Shown one piece after another: positions 24,619 to 32,120 of a stretch of DNA of 42,747 nucleotides; positions within the stretch are counted from its first letter, which is position 1; every line of letters begins with the position of its first letter. This stretch comes from Bacteroidaceae bacterium (lineage in GTDB: Bacteria > Bacteroidota > Bacteroidia > Bacteroidales > Bacteroidaceae): NCBI GenBank assembly GCA_017650045.1, contig JAGCFP010000020.1:1-42747 (forward strand). Direction: 5' to 3'. The notes under the pieces were generated by a model. The model searched no databases, had not been told where the DNA came from, and saw only the letters and a program-made list of their open reading frames with translations. The position numbers and the translations under genes are program-made.

Positions 24619-24701
24619 ATGCAATTTTTTTAGAATCATACTTCTTAACGAACATTATCCAAGTACTGTCTAAGGCTATGGATTGACTCCTTATTTTTTT
24701 C

Positions 24702-24731
24702 CTAACTAGGAAAAAATATTTTCTTAGTTAG
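24702..24731. repeat. AT-rich interrupted palindrome
   Basis: CTAACTA (24702-24708) is inverted as TAGTTAG (24725-24731) around an A/T-rich core. It lies upstream of the GH125 promoter and may be a regulator site or a DNA-bending element; nothing more can be said. Confidence 0.45.
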
Positions 24732-24816
24732 AAAAATAATTATCCTGTGCGTAGGCGCAAATTTCTATAATGATTGGTGAGATTGAGATTGCTTACATGT
24801 ATCCCCCACTCTCTGT

Positions 24817-25024
24817 TTTAGTCTTCACACTTCACAGAGAGGGCTTAAACGCATGATAATTAATAAGTAACAACTGTGAAGTGTACCGTTCAACACTTCA
24901 CAACACTTCACAAGATAAATCACAAGAGTGTGAAGTGTGGTGAAATGTCTGCGACCACACTTCACACTCCTTATAATCTGATATCCAATTACTTAAAGCC
25001 TCTCTGTGAAGTGTGAAGACTAAA
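24817..25024. repeat. 208-bp element with 26-bp terminal inverted repeats and nested hairpins
   Basis: The ends 24817-24842 (TTTAGTCTTCACAC...) and 24999-25024 are perfect 26-bp inverted copies. Inside are two hairpins: TGTGAAGTGT 24875-24884 with ACACTTCACA 24893-24902 (loop 8 nt), and a perfect 16-bp stem 24926-24941 with 24954-24969 (loop 12 nt). The core GTGAAGTG occurs seven times in either orientation (24828, 24876, 24894, 24904, 24930, 24958, 25006). It lies between the terminator of the M56 gene and the promoter of GH125, has no reading frame and no recognisable promoter, and shows no obvious target-site duplication. It could be a MITE-like or REP-like element, or a structured RNA. 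The rest of the gap 24566-25099 is AT-rich without genes. Confidence 0.8.
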
Positions 25025-25042
25025 TACAAAAGTTGGATATGA

Positions 25043-25080
25043 AAAATGCGACAAGGTCTTTATGACACTTGCCGCATTTT
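25043..25080 (-). terminator. Rho-independent terminator of the blaI/M56 operon
   Basis: Stem AAAATGCG-A-CAAG (25043-25055) with CTTG-C-CGCATTTT (25068-25080), one mismatch, followed on the minus strand by a T run. It sits 20 nt after the M56 gene stop. Confidence 0.85.
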
Positions 25081-25099
25081 ACTATAGAGTTAAAAGAGA

Positions 25100-27007
25100 T
25101 TAGGAAAAACCATTAAGCATTCCCTTATCAACCAAGTATTGTAAGGTGTAAACACATAAAGTCCCATCTTCCTTGACGTTGAAAGTAGAGGCAAGCTCAT
25201 TGAAATTATGAATGTCTTTTTCAGTCACAGGTTCATCATTAATCATATATTTCTTCACTACTACTTCAGTTTTCTTGCCTGTAAGTAAGTCTGTGAAAAC
25301 ACATTTTTGCACTTGCTTAATATTATCAACGACATTTCCTTCCGCATCATAGTAAGAAGGAACATTTATTTTAATTTCTTTCAATTGTGCTTGCGTTTTT
25401 TTCATTTGTTCCATAGCAGAAAGTAAATCTTCTTTATTCAATTCAGGGCGCGTTTGTATTTCCTCCAAATAATCACGCATAGAATCAGACATTACATAAG
25501 GCTTTATACTACTTTCAGTATTATCTTCACTCTTCTTGGTAGTAATAATTATCACTCCATTCTTTGCCTCATCACCATATAGGGGTATCGCATCTTTATC
25601 TCTTAACACACTAAAAGATAAAATAGTCAGAGGATCTATTTCATCAATGTCTTTAACCGTCTTTTGAACACCATCTATGAGTACCAGAATAGAATCCAGT
25701 GAGACCTCACCATTAATACTCCTAATTCTAATGGCAGGGCCATTCTTCATTTCCTCCTCAGTGGCAGGGGTACCTAATACTACAGGATCTTTCGTAGATT
25801 TGGTTTCAATTTCCATTACCCCCCTCTTTCCTTCTTCACCATACTTGCTGACAGCTTCTTGATCCTTCAATACTCTGACAGTCTTTATTTCTGAAGGGTT
25901 AAGGGCATTAATCTGTGCAAACTTCACCCGCTCACCATCCAAAACATAGATAATGGAGTCTCTGATTTCATCGATTCTTACCACAGGTATTGTATCATCA
26001 TTCAAGGCCATATCCCTTGATTGTAGTACAGAATCTGAATAAGTGGCAATCTCCTCTACAACAGATTCTTTCGCCATTATTTGGTCATCTGCAAGTAAAT
26101 CAGTAACTTTGACACTCGAAGAAGTAACCTTCTCCACATAATCTACTTGTGTCCGTGCGTTTAACGCCAGACACGCCCCAACGAGAGGTAAAAGGTAGAG
26201 CGCTCTGAGCACCCTGCCACGATTTGATTTTTTACGACACATCATAGTGATTCTTGATTTTAGTTCCCTATGATTAAAGCTGTTGGCAACCGAGTAGCCG
26301 CTCATGCCAACGGCTTTTTTCACAAGGAGGTATTGATATTGTTTTACGTTATAGCCTTCGCCAAGTACCTGTGTATCAGCTTCATACTCATGCACAGCAC
26401 GAAGGTCGGTACGAAGCATCCAGATGGCTGGATTGAACCATTGAAGAGATGAAACTAAGTCCACCAGCAACAAATCCCAAGAATGGCAGAGACGGATATG
26501 TGCCTGCTCATGACTGATGATGGCAGCAGGGTCATCATCATAGTCTTTTCTCGACAGTACGATGGTATGCATCCAACTGAAGGGAGACACATCTTTTTCA
26601 GTGATAACCAGCCGTATGCCACCTTCCAACTGCCTACATTCTCCATCAGAGATAATTCGTAGCACCTTATAGACAGAAATCAGTATCTGCATCAGCACAG
26701 CTACTACTCCTAATATAAATAAGGTTGAAAGCAGAATCTGCCACCAAGGAGTGGTGACTACTGTCTGCTCTATCATAGGCAGCACTCCCTCTGGAACATG
26801 AAAGTTCAGTGGTGTGGGCTCCACCTCTACAGTCCGATGAATGGTTATGCGGAATAGTGGCAAGAGCAACGAACCTACAGCTGTGCAGAGCAACACCACT
26901 CTATTAAGTCGATGAAAGGTCTCCTTGCTCAACAGTAACCTATAGAACATATAGAATACAGCTAAGATGACTGCTGCCTTCACATCATAGATAATAAAAT
27001 CCATCAT
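25100..27007 (-). CDS. M56 (BlaR1/MecR1-like) membrane metalloprotease with two TonB-plug-like modules
   Basis: 635 residues. The N-terminal about 290 residues form the BlaR1-type membrane protease: hydrophobic segments near 8-27, 35-55 and 88-115, zinc motif HEQAH (166-170) with downstream EYEAD (207-211), and a fourth segment near 265-285. After it come two related modules of about 70 residues: VLDGERVKFAQINALNPSE..VLKDQEAVSKYGEEGKRGVMEI, and VLIDGVQKTVKDIDEIDPL..VLRDKDAIPLYGDEAKNGVIII. Both resemble the plug region of TonB-dependent receptors. There is no penicillin-binding sensor domain. It probably cleaves or inactivates the BlaI-type repressor encoded 3 nt upstream in response to an envelope signal (by analogy to BlaR1). 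The ligand is unknown; beta-lactam resistance should not be inferred. Confidence 0.9.
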   Translation of the reverse strand: MMDFIIYDVKAAVILAVFYMFYRLLLSKETFHRLNRVVLLCTAVGSLLLPLFRITIHRTVEVEPTPLNFHVPEGVLPMIEQTVVTTPWWQILLSTLFILGVVAVLMQILISVYKVLRIISDGECRQLEGGIRLVITEKDVSPFSWMHTIVLSRKDYDDDPAAIISHEQAHIRLCHSWDLLLVDLVSSLQWFNPAIWMLRTDLRAVHEYEADTQVLGEGYNVKQYQYLLVKKAVGMSGYSVANSFNHRELKSRITMMCRKKSNRGRVLRALYLLPLVGACLALNARTQVDYVEKVTSSSVKVTDLLADDQIMAKESVVEEIATYSDSVLQSRDMALNDDTIPVVRIDEIRDSIIYVLDGERVKFAQINALNPSEIKTVRVLKDQEAVSKYGEEGKRGVMEIETKSTKDPVVLGTPATEEEMKNGPAIRIRSINGEVSLDSILVLIDGVQKTVKDIDEIDPLTILSFSVLRDKDAIPLYGDEAKNGVIIITTKKSEDNTESSIKPYVMSDSMRDYLEEIQTRPELNKEDLLSAMEQMKKTQAQLKEIKINVPSYYDAEGNVVDNIKQVQKCVFTDLLTGKKTEVVVKKYMINDEPVTEKDIHNFNELASTFNVKEDGTLCVYTLQYLVDKGMLNGFS

Positions 27008-27010
27008 GGC

Positions 27011-27379
27011 TTAGCCCTCCTTTCCAGCCTCTATTTGCGCAATCAAGTCTTTCAGTTCCTCCACAGTAATTTTTTCTTCCTTTACCAACGCAGAGACGGC
27101 CTTCAGATAAGAATTCTCAAAATAGTCGCTGATAAGACTTGTCAGACTGCGCTTCTTGTATTCCTCACGCGTAAGCAATGGAAAATACTGATGGGCAGTA
27201 CCAAAAGCCTTATGCGCCATAAACCCTTTTTGTTCTAATATGCGTACCATTGTAGAGAGAGTAGTCAGCGCAGGTTTTGGGTCTTCATAACAGTCCAATA
27301 ATTCACGCACGAACATAGGACCTCTATCCCAAAACAACTCCATGATTTCCTGTTCTTTCTTTGTGAGTTTCCGTTGCAT
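27011..27379 (-). CDS. BlaI/MecI/CopY-family transcriptional repressor
   Basis: 122 residues from the ATG at 27379, which has AAAGGA-type spacing upstream; an ATG at 27409 would add ten residues and lies close to the predicted transcription start. Winged-helix DNA-binding domain at the N-terminus (LTKKEQEIMELFWDRGPMFVRELLDCY, PALTTLSTMVRILEQKGFMAHK) and a helical C-terminal dimerisation part, standard for the family. It forms a two-gene operon with the M56 protease. A palindromic ACTAAATCATTTAGT upstream (27458-27472) is the likely operator, so the operon is probably self-repressed. Confidence 0.93.
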   Translation of the reverse strand: MQRKLTKKEQEIMELFWDRGPMFVRELLDCYEDPKPALTTLSTMVRILEQKGFMAHKAFGTAHQYFPLLTREEYKKRSLTSLISDYFENSYLKAVSALVKEEKITVEELKDLIAQIEAGKEG

Positions 27380-27428
27380 AGTCTTTATCCTTTCTTTATT
27401 AATTGGCATTACTAACTAAATCTATCCG

Positions 27429-27436
27429 CAAATATA
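27429..27436 (-). promoter_or_regulatory. -7 box of the blaI/M56 operon
   Basis: Minus-strand TATATTTG, about 50 nt upstream of the preferred ATG at 27379. The candidate operator palindrome at 27458-27472 overlaps the expected -33 position, a good place for a repressor. Confidence 0.65.
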
Positions 27437-27457
27437 ACTAAAAGTTTTTTTACTGCA

Positions 27458-27472
27458 ACTAAATCATTTAGT
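27458..27472. promoter_or_regulatory. Candidate BlaI-type operator, ACTAAATCATTTAGT
   Basis: Perfect 7-bp inverted repeat around a central C. Half-site-like ACTAAA sequences also occur at 27413-27419 and 27437-27442. Spacing to the -7 box places it on the -33 region of the blaI promoter. Confidence 0.65.
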
Positions 27473-27498
27473 AAATATAAACGATTAATCTTCTTTAA

Positions 27499-27534
27499 CA
27501 AAAAAGCCCCAAAGCTCATAAGAGCTCCGAGGCT
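27499..27534 (-). terminator. Minus-strand terminator upstream of blaI
   Basis: A 13-bp stem (27505-27517 with 27522-27534, loop 4 nt). On the minus-strand RNA every position pairs, three of them as G-U; on the plus strand those become mismatches, so it is built for leftward transcripts. A T run follows on the minus strand. It ends the glycogen operon or a short leader RNA. Confidence 0.8.
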
Positions 27535-27562
27535 AAAATTAAACAGAAGAAAAAGATTATTG

Positions 27563-27584
27563 CAAACGTACTGCGATATCGCAG
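27563..27584 (-). promoter_or_regulatory. Palindrome CTGCGATATCGCAG next to a -7-like TACGTTTG
   Basis: 27571-27584 is a perfect 14-bp palindrome. Directly beside it, 27563-27570 reads TACGTTTG on the minus strand, a TAnnTTTG match. A transcript from here would reach the terminator at 27499-27534 after about 55 nt. No clear -33 element. The rest of the gap 27380-27780 holds the operator, promoter and terminators listed separately. Confidence 0.45.
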
Positions 27585-27711
27585 AATTAAAATTTCACAT
27601 TTATAGTTTTTAGTTATTCATATTCCACATATACTTCTATAATAAGAATGCAAAAATGTGGGAATACTGCATCCAAAACTAAAAAATGTTTGAGAAATAG
27701 GTATTTAGACA

Positions 27712-27743
27712 AGTAGGGCTGACCTTAAAAGGCCAGCCCTACT
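27712..27743 (-). terminator. Hairpin after glgP
   Basis: AGTAGGGCT (27712-27720) with AGCCCTACT (27735-27743), extended inward by GACCTT/AAGGCC-type pairs with one mismatch. Lies 38 nt after the glgP stop. The following T tract is poor, so termination may be partial. Confidence 0.65.
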
Positions 27744-27780
27744 CTATCACTTAATGCAACGTCAAGTGTTGCAACGAATT

Positions 27781-30342
27781 TTAGTTGAACCAACGAACGT
27801 AGCAGAAGTCCATACGATGAGGCAGGTCTGCATTCTTAGGGAACATGCGGAAGGCTGTCTTGAAGCTACCTGCGTTTTCAGTCTTATGCTTAAGTTGGAA
27901 GGTGAAAACTGAACCTTCACGCTTAATTACCTGGAACGGCTCGATAGAATAAATCATCTGTTGGTCGTTCTTGTCCTGATAAGTAGTCACCATCTCTATG
28001 CCAATAGCATCGTCAAGGCCCTTCTCATCAACCACAACATTGACTGTGTATTCTTTACCGCTCTCAAGGATATGGTTTGGAACCTGCTGTTTCTCAACAC
28101 TTAACACCTGAATCTCATCCCATTTAGAAGCAACTTCTTCCTTCCAAGCAGCGATTTCCTTTGCCTTGGCATAATCATTAGCTGACAATAACTTGAAACG
28201 CTTAGCTTCCTTGCAGTAGAACTTGCTGAAATAATCATCAAGCTGACGTTTCATGGTGAAATGAGGAGCTATCTGTGCAATAGAGTTCTTAATAACCTTT
28301 ACCCAACCTTCTGAATAACCCTTACGACCACGTCCAAAGTAAAGTGGAAGAATCTCCGTCTCAAGCATACTGTAGATGGTTGCAGCATCGAGTTGATCTT
28401 GATGTTCTTGATTCTGGAACGTACGCTCCTCAGGCAATGCCCATCCTGCACCTTCCTTATAACCCTCGCACCACCAACCATCAAGTACGGAGAAGTTAAT
28501 GACACCATTCATCAAAGCCTTCTCACCAGAGGTACCAGAAGCTTCCAATGGACGGGTTGGGGTATTCAGCCAAATATCTACACCAGAGATAAGACGACGA
28601 GCCAACTTCATGTCATAGTTTTCCAAGAATATGATCTTACCTAAAAACTCTGGACGACGAGAAATCTCAATGATACGCTTGATAAGTCCCTGACCTGCGC
28701 CATCATGTGGATGAGCCTTACCAGTAAAGAGGAACTGTACAGGATAGTTAGGATTGTTCACAATCTTAGCTAAACGGTCGAGATCAGTAAACAGTAAATG
28801 TGCACGCTTGTAAGTAGCAAAACGACGACCAAAGCCAATAAGCAAGGCATTAGGATTAATCTTGTCGAGCAATGACATGATGCGTGAAGGATCGCCCTGA
28901 TTCTTCAGCCAACTCTCCTTGAACTGTTTGCGAATATAGTCTATCAACTTATCTTTCAATCCCTGACGAGTCTTCCAAATAACTTCATCTGGCACATTAT
29001 AAATGGCTTCCCAAATCTTTTCGTTACTTTGGTCATAGATGAAATTCTCATCAAAGTTGGCATTATAGAGGTGTTTCCACTCTGTAGCGCTCCATGTAGG
29101 ATAGTGAACACCATTGGTTACATAGCCCACATGATTCTCTTCTGGGAAATAACCCTTCCAGATAGGAGCGAACATCTTCTGAGAAACCTTACCATGTAGA
29201 CGGCTCACACCGTTGACTTCCTGAGAGGTATTGCAAGCAAATACTGACATACAGAAACGCTCACCCTTATCACCAGGATTATTACGACCCATATCCATAA
29301 GGTCATCCCAAGTGATGCCCATCTTGCCAGGATACATGCCCATATACTTACCAAAGAGACCCTCATCGAAATAGTCATGACCTGCAGGTACAGGGGTATG
29401 AACGGTATAGAGTGAAGAGGCACGTACCAATTCCAAAGCCTGATTGAACGTCAGTCCCTCTGCCACATAATCCACGATACGCTGTACGTTAATCAGTGCA
29501 GCATGTCCTTCGTTGCAGTGATAGACATCCTTCTTGATACCCAGACGCTTCAAGGTAAGCATACCACCGATACCAAGCAGAATTTCCTGCTTCAGACGAT
29601 TCTCCCAATCACCACCATAAAGCTGGTGAGTAATGCGACGGTCGTACTCACTATTGAGTTCATTATCTGTATCAAGCAGATAGAGAGAAATGCGTCCTAC
29701 ATTCACACGCCACAGATAAGCATGAACAGTAAAGTTCACATAAGGTACATCGATAACCAGATGATTGCCCTGCTCATCAAGCACAGGATCAATAGGAAGC
29801 TGTCCAAAGTTCTGAGCCTCATAATTGGCTATCTGCTGACCGTCCATAGACAAGCTCTGAGTAAAATAGCCATAACGATACAGGAAACCAATGGCAACCA
29901 TATCCACATTGCTGTCAGAAGCCTCTTTAAGATAGTCGCCTGCTAAAACGCCCAAACCGCCTGAATAAATCTTCAATACGTGGTTCAGTCCATATTCCAT
30001 GCTAAAATATGCCACAGATGGACGGTTCTTGTCAGGTTCCACATCCATATAAGTACGGAACTTGGAATAAACATCCTCCAAACGACGAAGGATTATCTTA
30101 TCTTTAGACAATTTCTCTAACTTAGCATAACTCATACGCTCTAAAAGAAGCACTGGATTTTGGCCAACTTCTTTCCAAAGAACAGGGTCTAAATCATTAA
30201 ACAACTCTGTGGCTTCATAATTCCAAGCCCACCAGATGTTATGTGCCAATTCAGAAAGCTTTTCCAATTCAGTAGGGATCTGAGACTTTACATTGATCTC
30301 CTCCCAATTGGGATTGTTTACGTTACTAACTCTAATTTTCAT
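27781..30342 (-). CDS. glgP: Alpha-glucan (glycogen) phosphorylase, GT35
   Basis: 853 residues, the length of the bacterial/archaeal alpha-glucan phosphorylase branch with an N-terminal DUF3417-type region ([25 protein letters not shown]). Seen: [68 protein letters not shown], and near residue 600 the pyridoxal-phosphate region [15 protein letters not shown] followed by [11 protein letters not shown]. It releases glucose 1-phosphate from glycogen or maltodextrin in the cytoplasm. Downstream of the glycogen synthase gene by 26 nt and almost certainly co-transcribed, so storage and mobilisation are set by one promoter. Confidence 0.95.
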   Translation of the reverse strand: MKIRVSNVNNPNWEEINVKSQIPTELEKLSELAHNIWWAWNYEATELFNDLDPVLWKEVGQNPVLLLERMSYAKLEKLSKDKIILRRLEDVYSKFRTYMDVEPDKNRPSVAYFSMEYGLNHVLKIYSGGLGVLAGDYLKEASDSNVDMVAIGFLYRYGYFTQSLSMDGQQIANYEAQNFGQLPIDPVLDEQGNHLVIDVPYVNFTVHAYLWRVNVGRISLYLLDTDNELNSEYDRRITHQLYGGDWENRLKQEILLGIGGMLTLKRLGIKKDVYHCNEGHAALINVQRIVDYVAEGLTFNQALELVRASSLYTVHTPVPAGHDYFDEGLFGKYMGMYPGKMGITWDDLMDMGRNNPGDKGERFCMSVFACNTSQEVNGVSRLHGKVSQKMFAPIWKGYFPEENHVGYVTNGVHYPTWSATEWKHLYNANFDENFIYDQSNEKIWEAIYNVPDEVIWKTRQGLKDKLIDYIRKQFKESWLKNQGDPSRIMSLLDKINPNALLIGFGRRFATYKRAHLLFTDLDRLAKIVNNPNYPVQFLFTGKAHPHDGAGQGLIKRIIEISRRPEFLGKIIFLENYDMKLARRLISGVDIWLNTPTRPLEASGTSGEKALMNGVINFSVLDGWWCEGYKEGAGWALPEERTFQNQEHQDQLDAATIYSMLETEILPLYFGRGRKGYSEGWVKVIKNSIAQIAPHFTMKRQLDDYFSKFYCKEAKRFKLLSANDYAKAKEIAAWKEEVASKWDEIQVLSVEKQQVPNHILESGKEYTVNVVVDEKGLDDAIGIEMVTTYQDKNDQQMIYSIEPFQVIKREGSVFTFQLKHKTENAGSFKTAFRMFPKNADLPHRMDFCYVRWFN

Positions 30343-30368
30343 TGATATTTGTATTAATATATGTATTC

Positions 30369-32048
30369 TTAATAATTAATATTGCCTAGCAAACGCTGCT
30401 GTCCATTGCGGAAAGCAATGTCGTAAGCCTCATAATAATAAACGATGAAGTGTTTCCACAATGCTTGCTCTGCAATCTTGGCAGCACCTCGTCTACAATC
30501 TGTTACTTGTTTCTTCGTAAAAGTAGAGAATGCAGCTATGGTATCTTCTATTTCATCTGCTATCTCATGATAGTTATAATCTGAGCGATGAACGACCTTC
30601 ACACCATTTAGTAAGCTGTTGTTCTTTTCCATACCCTTTACCCAAAGCCCGAAGCCAGTAAGGTCTGTGGTAATGGTTGGAACATGGAAAGCTACGCTCT
30701 CCAACGGCGTATATCCCCAAGGTTCATAATAGGAAGGATAAACACTGAGGTCGAGTCCAATCATAGTATCATAATAAGTCTTATTGATGATACCATCCTT
30801 TCCATCTAAATAACAAGGTACAAAGATAACCTTCACACGGTCACCAGGAGCATTCTGGATGCCAACATGCTGGAGCATATTGAGCAACCAGTCATGTTGC
30901 ATATCTTTTAACCAATGCGTAATGAAAGGCATCGGAAGTGGAGATGTGAACTTATGGTGATAATCTTCCAAACGCTTCTTGAGGTCTTCTCTTGCCTCTC
31001 CTACCCAAGCAGGAACGGTGACGAAAGCAACCACCTTCTTCAGGAGGTCTTTTCCTGCTTTCAGTCTTCCCATAGCTTCCAAAAATACATCGATGCCCTT
31101 ATTCTTATATTCATACCTTCCACCAATGCCTATCAACATGGTTTCCTCATCTGAATAGTCTTCTCCGAAAAGGTTTTGGGCAATATGCAGCATAATAGAA
31201 CGGGCACGCTTTCTCTTACCAGTGAAAGTACTTCCCTTTGGAACGAAATCATCTTCAAAGCCGTTCATCAGCACCACATCGGCCGATTTATCCAACAATT
31301 CCTTGCATTCATTATCCGTGAGGTCACTCACCGTAGTGAAGCAATCCACATGGTGGGCAGTTTGTTTCTCTATGGAATGCTTGGACTGCATATTCAACTC
31401 TCCTGCCATTTGATCACCATTATAGGCAAAAAGGTAGTCATACAGCGGTTTATTGTTTCCTGCAATAGAACGGCCAATAGATGTGGCATGAGTCGTAAAA
31501 ATGGTAGCTATTTCTGGAACTCTTAACTGCAAATAGAGGGCGGCCATACCTGTCATCCATTCATGTGCCTGGAATATGACTTTATCTTGTGGAGTGAGGT
31601 TGAAACGATAAAAACTTTCTACCACCTTACCTGCTGCAATGGCAAACATAGATGCTTCATCATAGTCGCCATAAGCGTGCAGAGAATCAACCTGATAGCG
31701 GTTCCACATCTCTGTGTAAATCTCATTCTTAAATTGAAAGAAAGGTGTAAATTCTACCAAGATAACAATGGGAGTTCCAGGAATATTCCAACGTCCCACA
31801 CGCACCTTTAATCCATCATTTTCGACAGCATGTTCTTTCCATGCCTTACAGAGTGTATCTGATTCCTCAAACAAAGGATTTTCTTTATCTTTCCAGAAGT
31901 CTGGACCAATAAAAAACAGTTGGTCTCTATGCTTTTCTTGCAATATTGCAGCCCTTGTAGATAATACGGTGTATATACCACCCACTTTATTACAAACTTC
32001 CCAGCTTGCTTCGAAGATGTAATCGGGTGTAATCAGTTCTTTATACAT
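30369..32048 (-). CDS. Glycogen synthase, eukaryote-like GT3 type
   Basis: 559 residues. Motifs follow the eukaryotic/fungal GT3 glycogen synthases rather than bacterial GlgA (GT5): N-terminal [74 protein letters not shown], and near residue 445 the catalytic Glu-x7-Glu in [14 protein letters not shown]3 enzymes use UDP-glucose, GlgA uses ADP-glucose, so UDP-glucose is predicted. First gene of the glycogen operon with glgP. Promoter -7 box at 32068-32075. Confidence 0.93.
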   Translation of the reverse strand: MYKELITPDYIFEASWEVCNKVGGIYTVLSTRAAILQEKHRDQLFFIGPDFWKDKENPLFEESDTLCKAWKEHAVENDGLKVRVGRWNIPGTPIVILVEFTPFFQFKNEIYTEMWNRYQVDSLHAYGDYDEASMFAIAAGKVVESFYRFNLTPQDKVIFQAHEWMTGMAALYLQLRVPEIATIFTTHATSIGRSIAGNNKPLYDYLFAYNGDQMAGELNMQSKHSIEKQTAHHVDCFTTVSDLTDNECKELLDKSADVVLMNGFEDDFVPKGSTFTGKRKRARSIMLHIAQNLFGEDYSDEETMLIGIGGRYEYKNKGIDVFLEAMGRLKAGKDLLKKVVAFVTVPAWVGEAREDLKKRLEDYHHKFTSPLPMPFITHWLKDMQHDWLLNMLQHVGIQNAPGDRVKVIFVPCYLDGKDGIINKTYYDTMIGLDLSVYPSYYEPWGYTPLESVAFHVPTITTDLTGFGLWVKGMEKNNSLLNGVKVVHRSDYNYHEIADEIEDTIAAFSTFTKKQVTDCRRGAAKIAEQALWKHFIVYYYEAYDIAFRNGQQRLLGNINY

Positions 32049-32067
32049 GCACTTTTTAATTTGGGTG

Positions 32068-32075
32068 CAAAATTA
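32068..32075 (-). promoter_or_regulatory. -7 box of the glycogen operon
   Basis: Minus-strand TAATTTTG (TAnnTTTG), 20 nt before the start codon at 32048. Confidence 0.6.
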
Positions 32076-32120
32076 CTCAAAAAAAACGAAAAAACCGCTC
32101 TAATTAGTAAAAATCGACAT

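Noticed and set aside
24640-25024. Replication origin, because of repeats, AT-rich DNA and two TTATCC sequences (24652, 24741)
   Set aside because: The TTATCC sites do not continue as DnaA boxes (TTATCCACA), the repeats are palindromic rather than iteron-like, and no dnaA, dnaN or other origin-linked gene is near.
25100-27379. Beta-lactam resistance operon (blaI-blaR1)
   Set aside because: The membrane protein has no penicillin-binding sensor domain and there is no beta-lactamase gene nearby; the names reflect families only.
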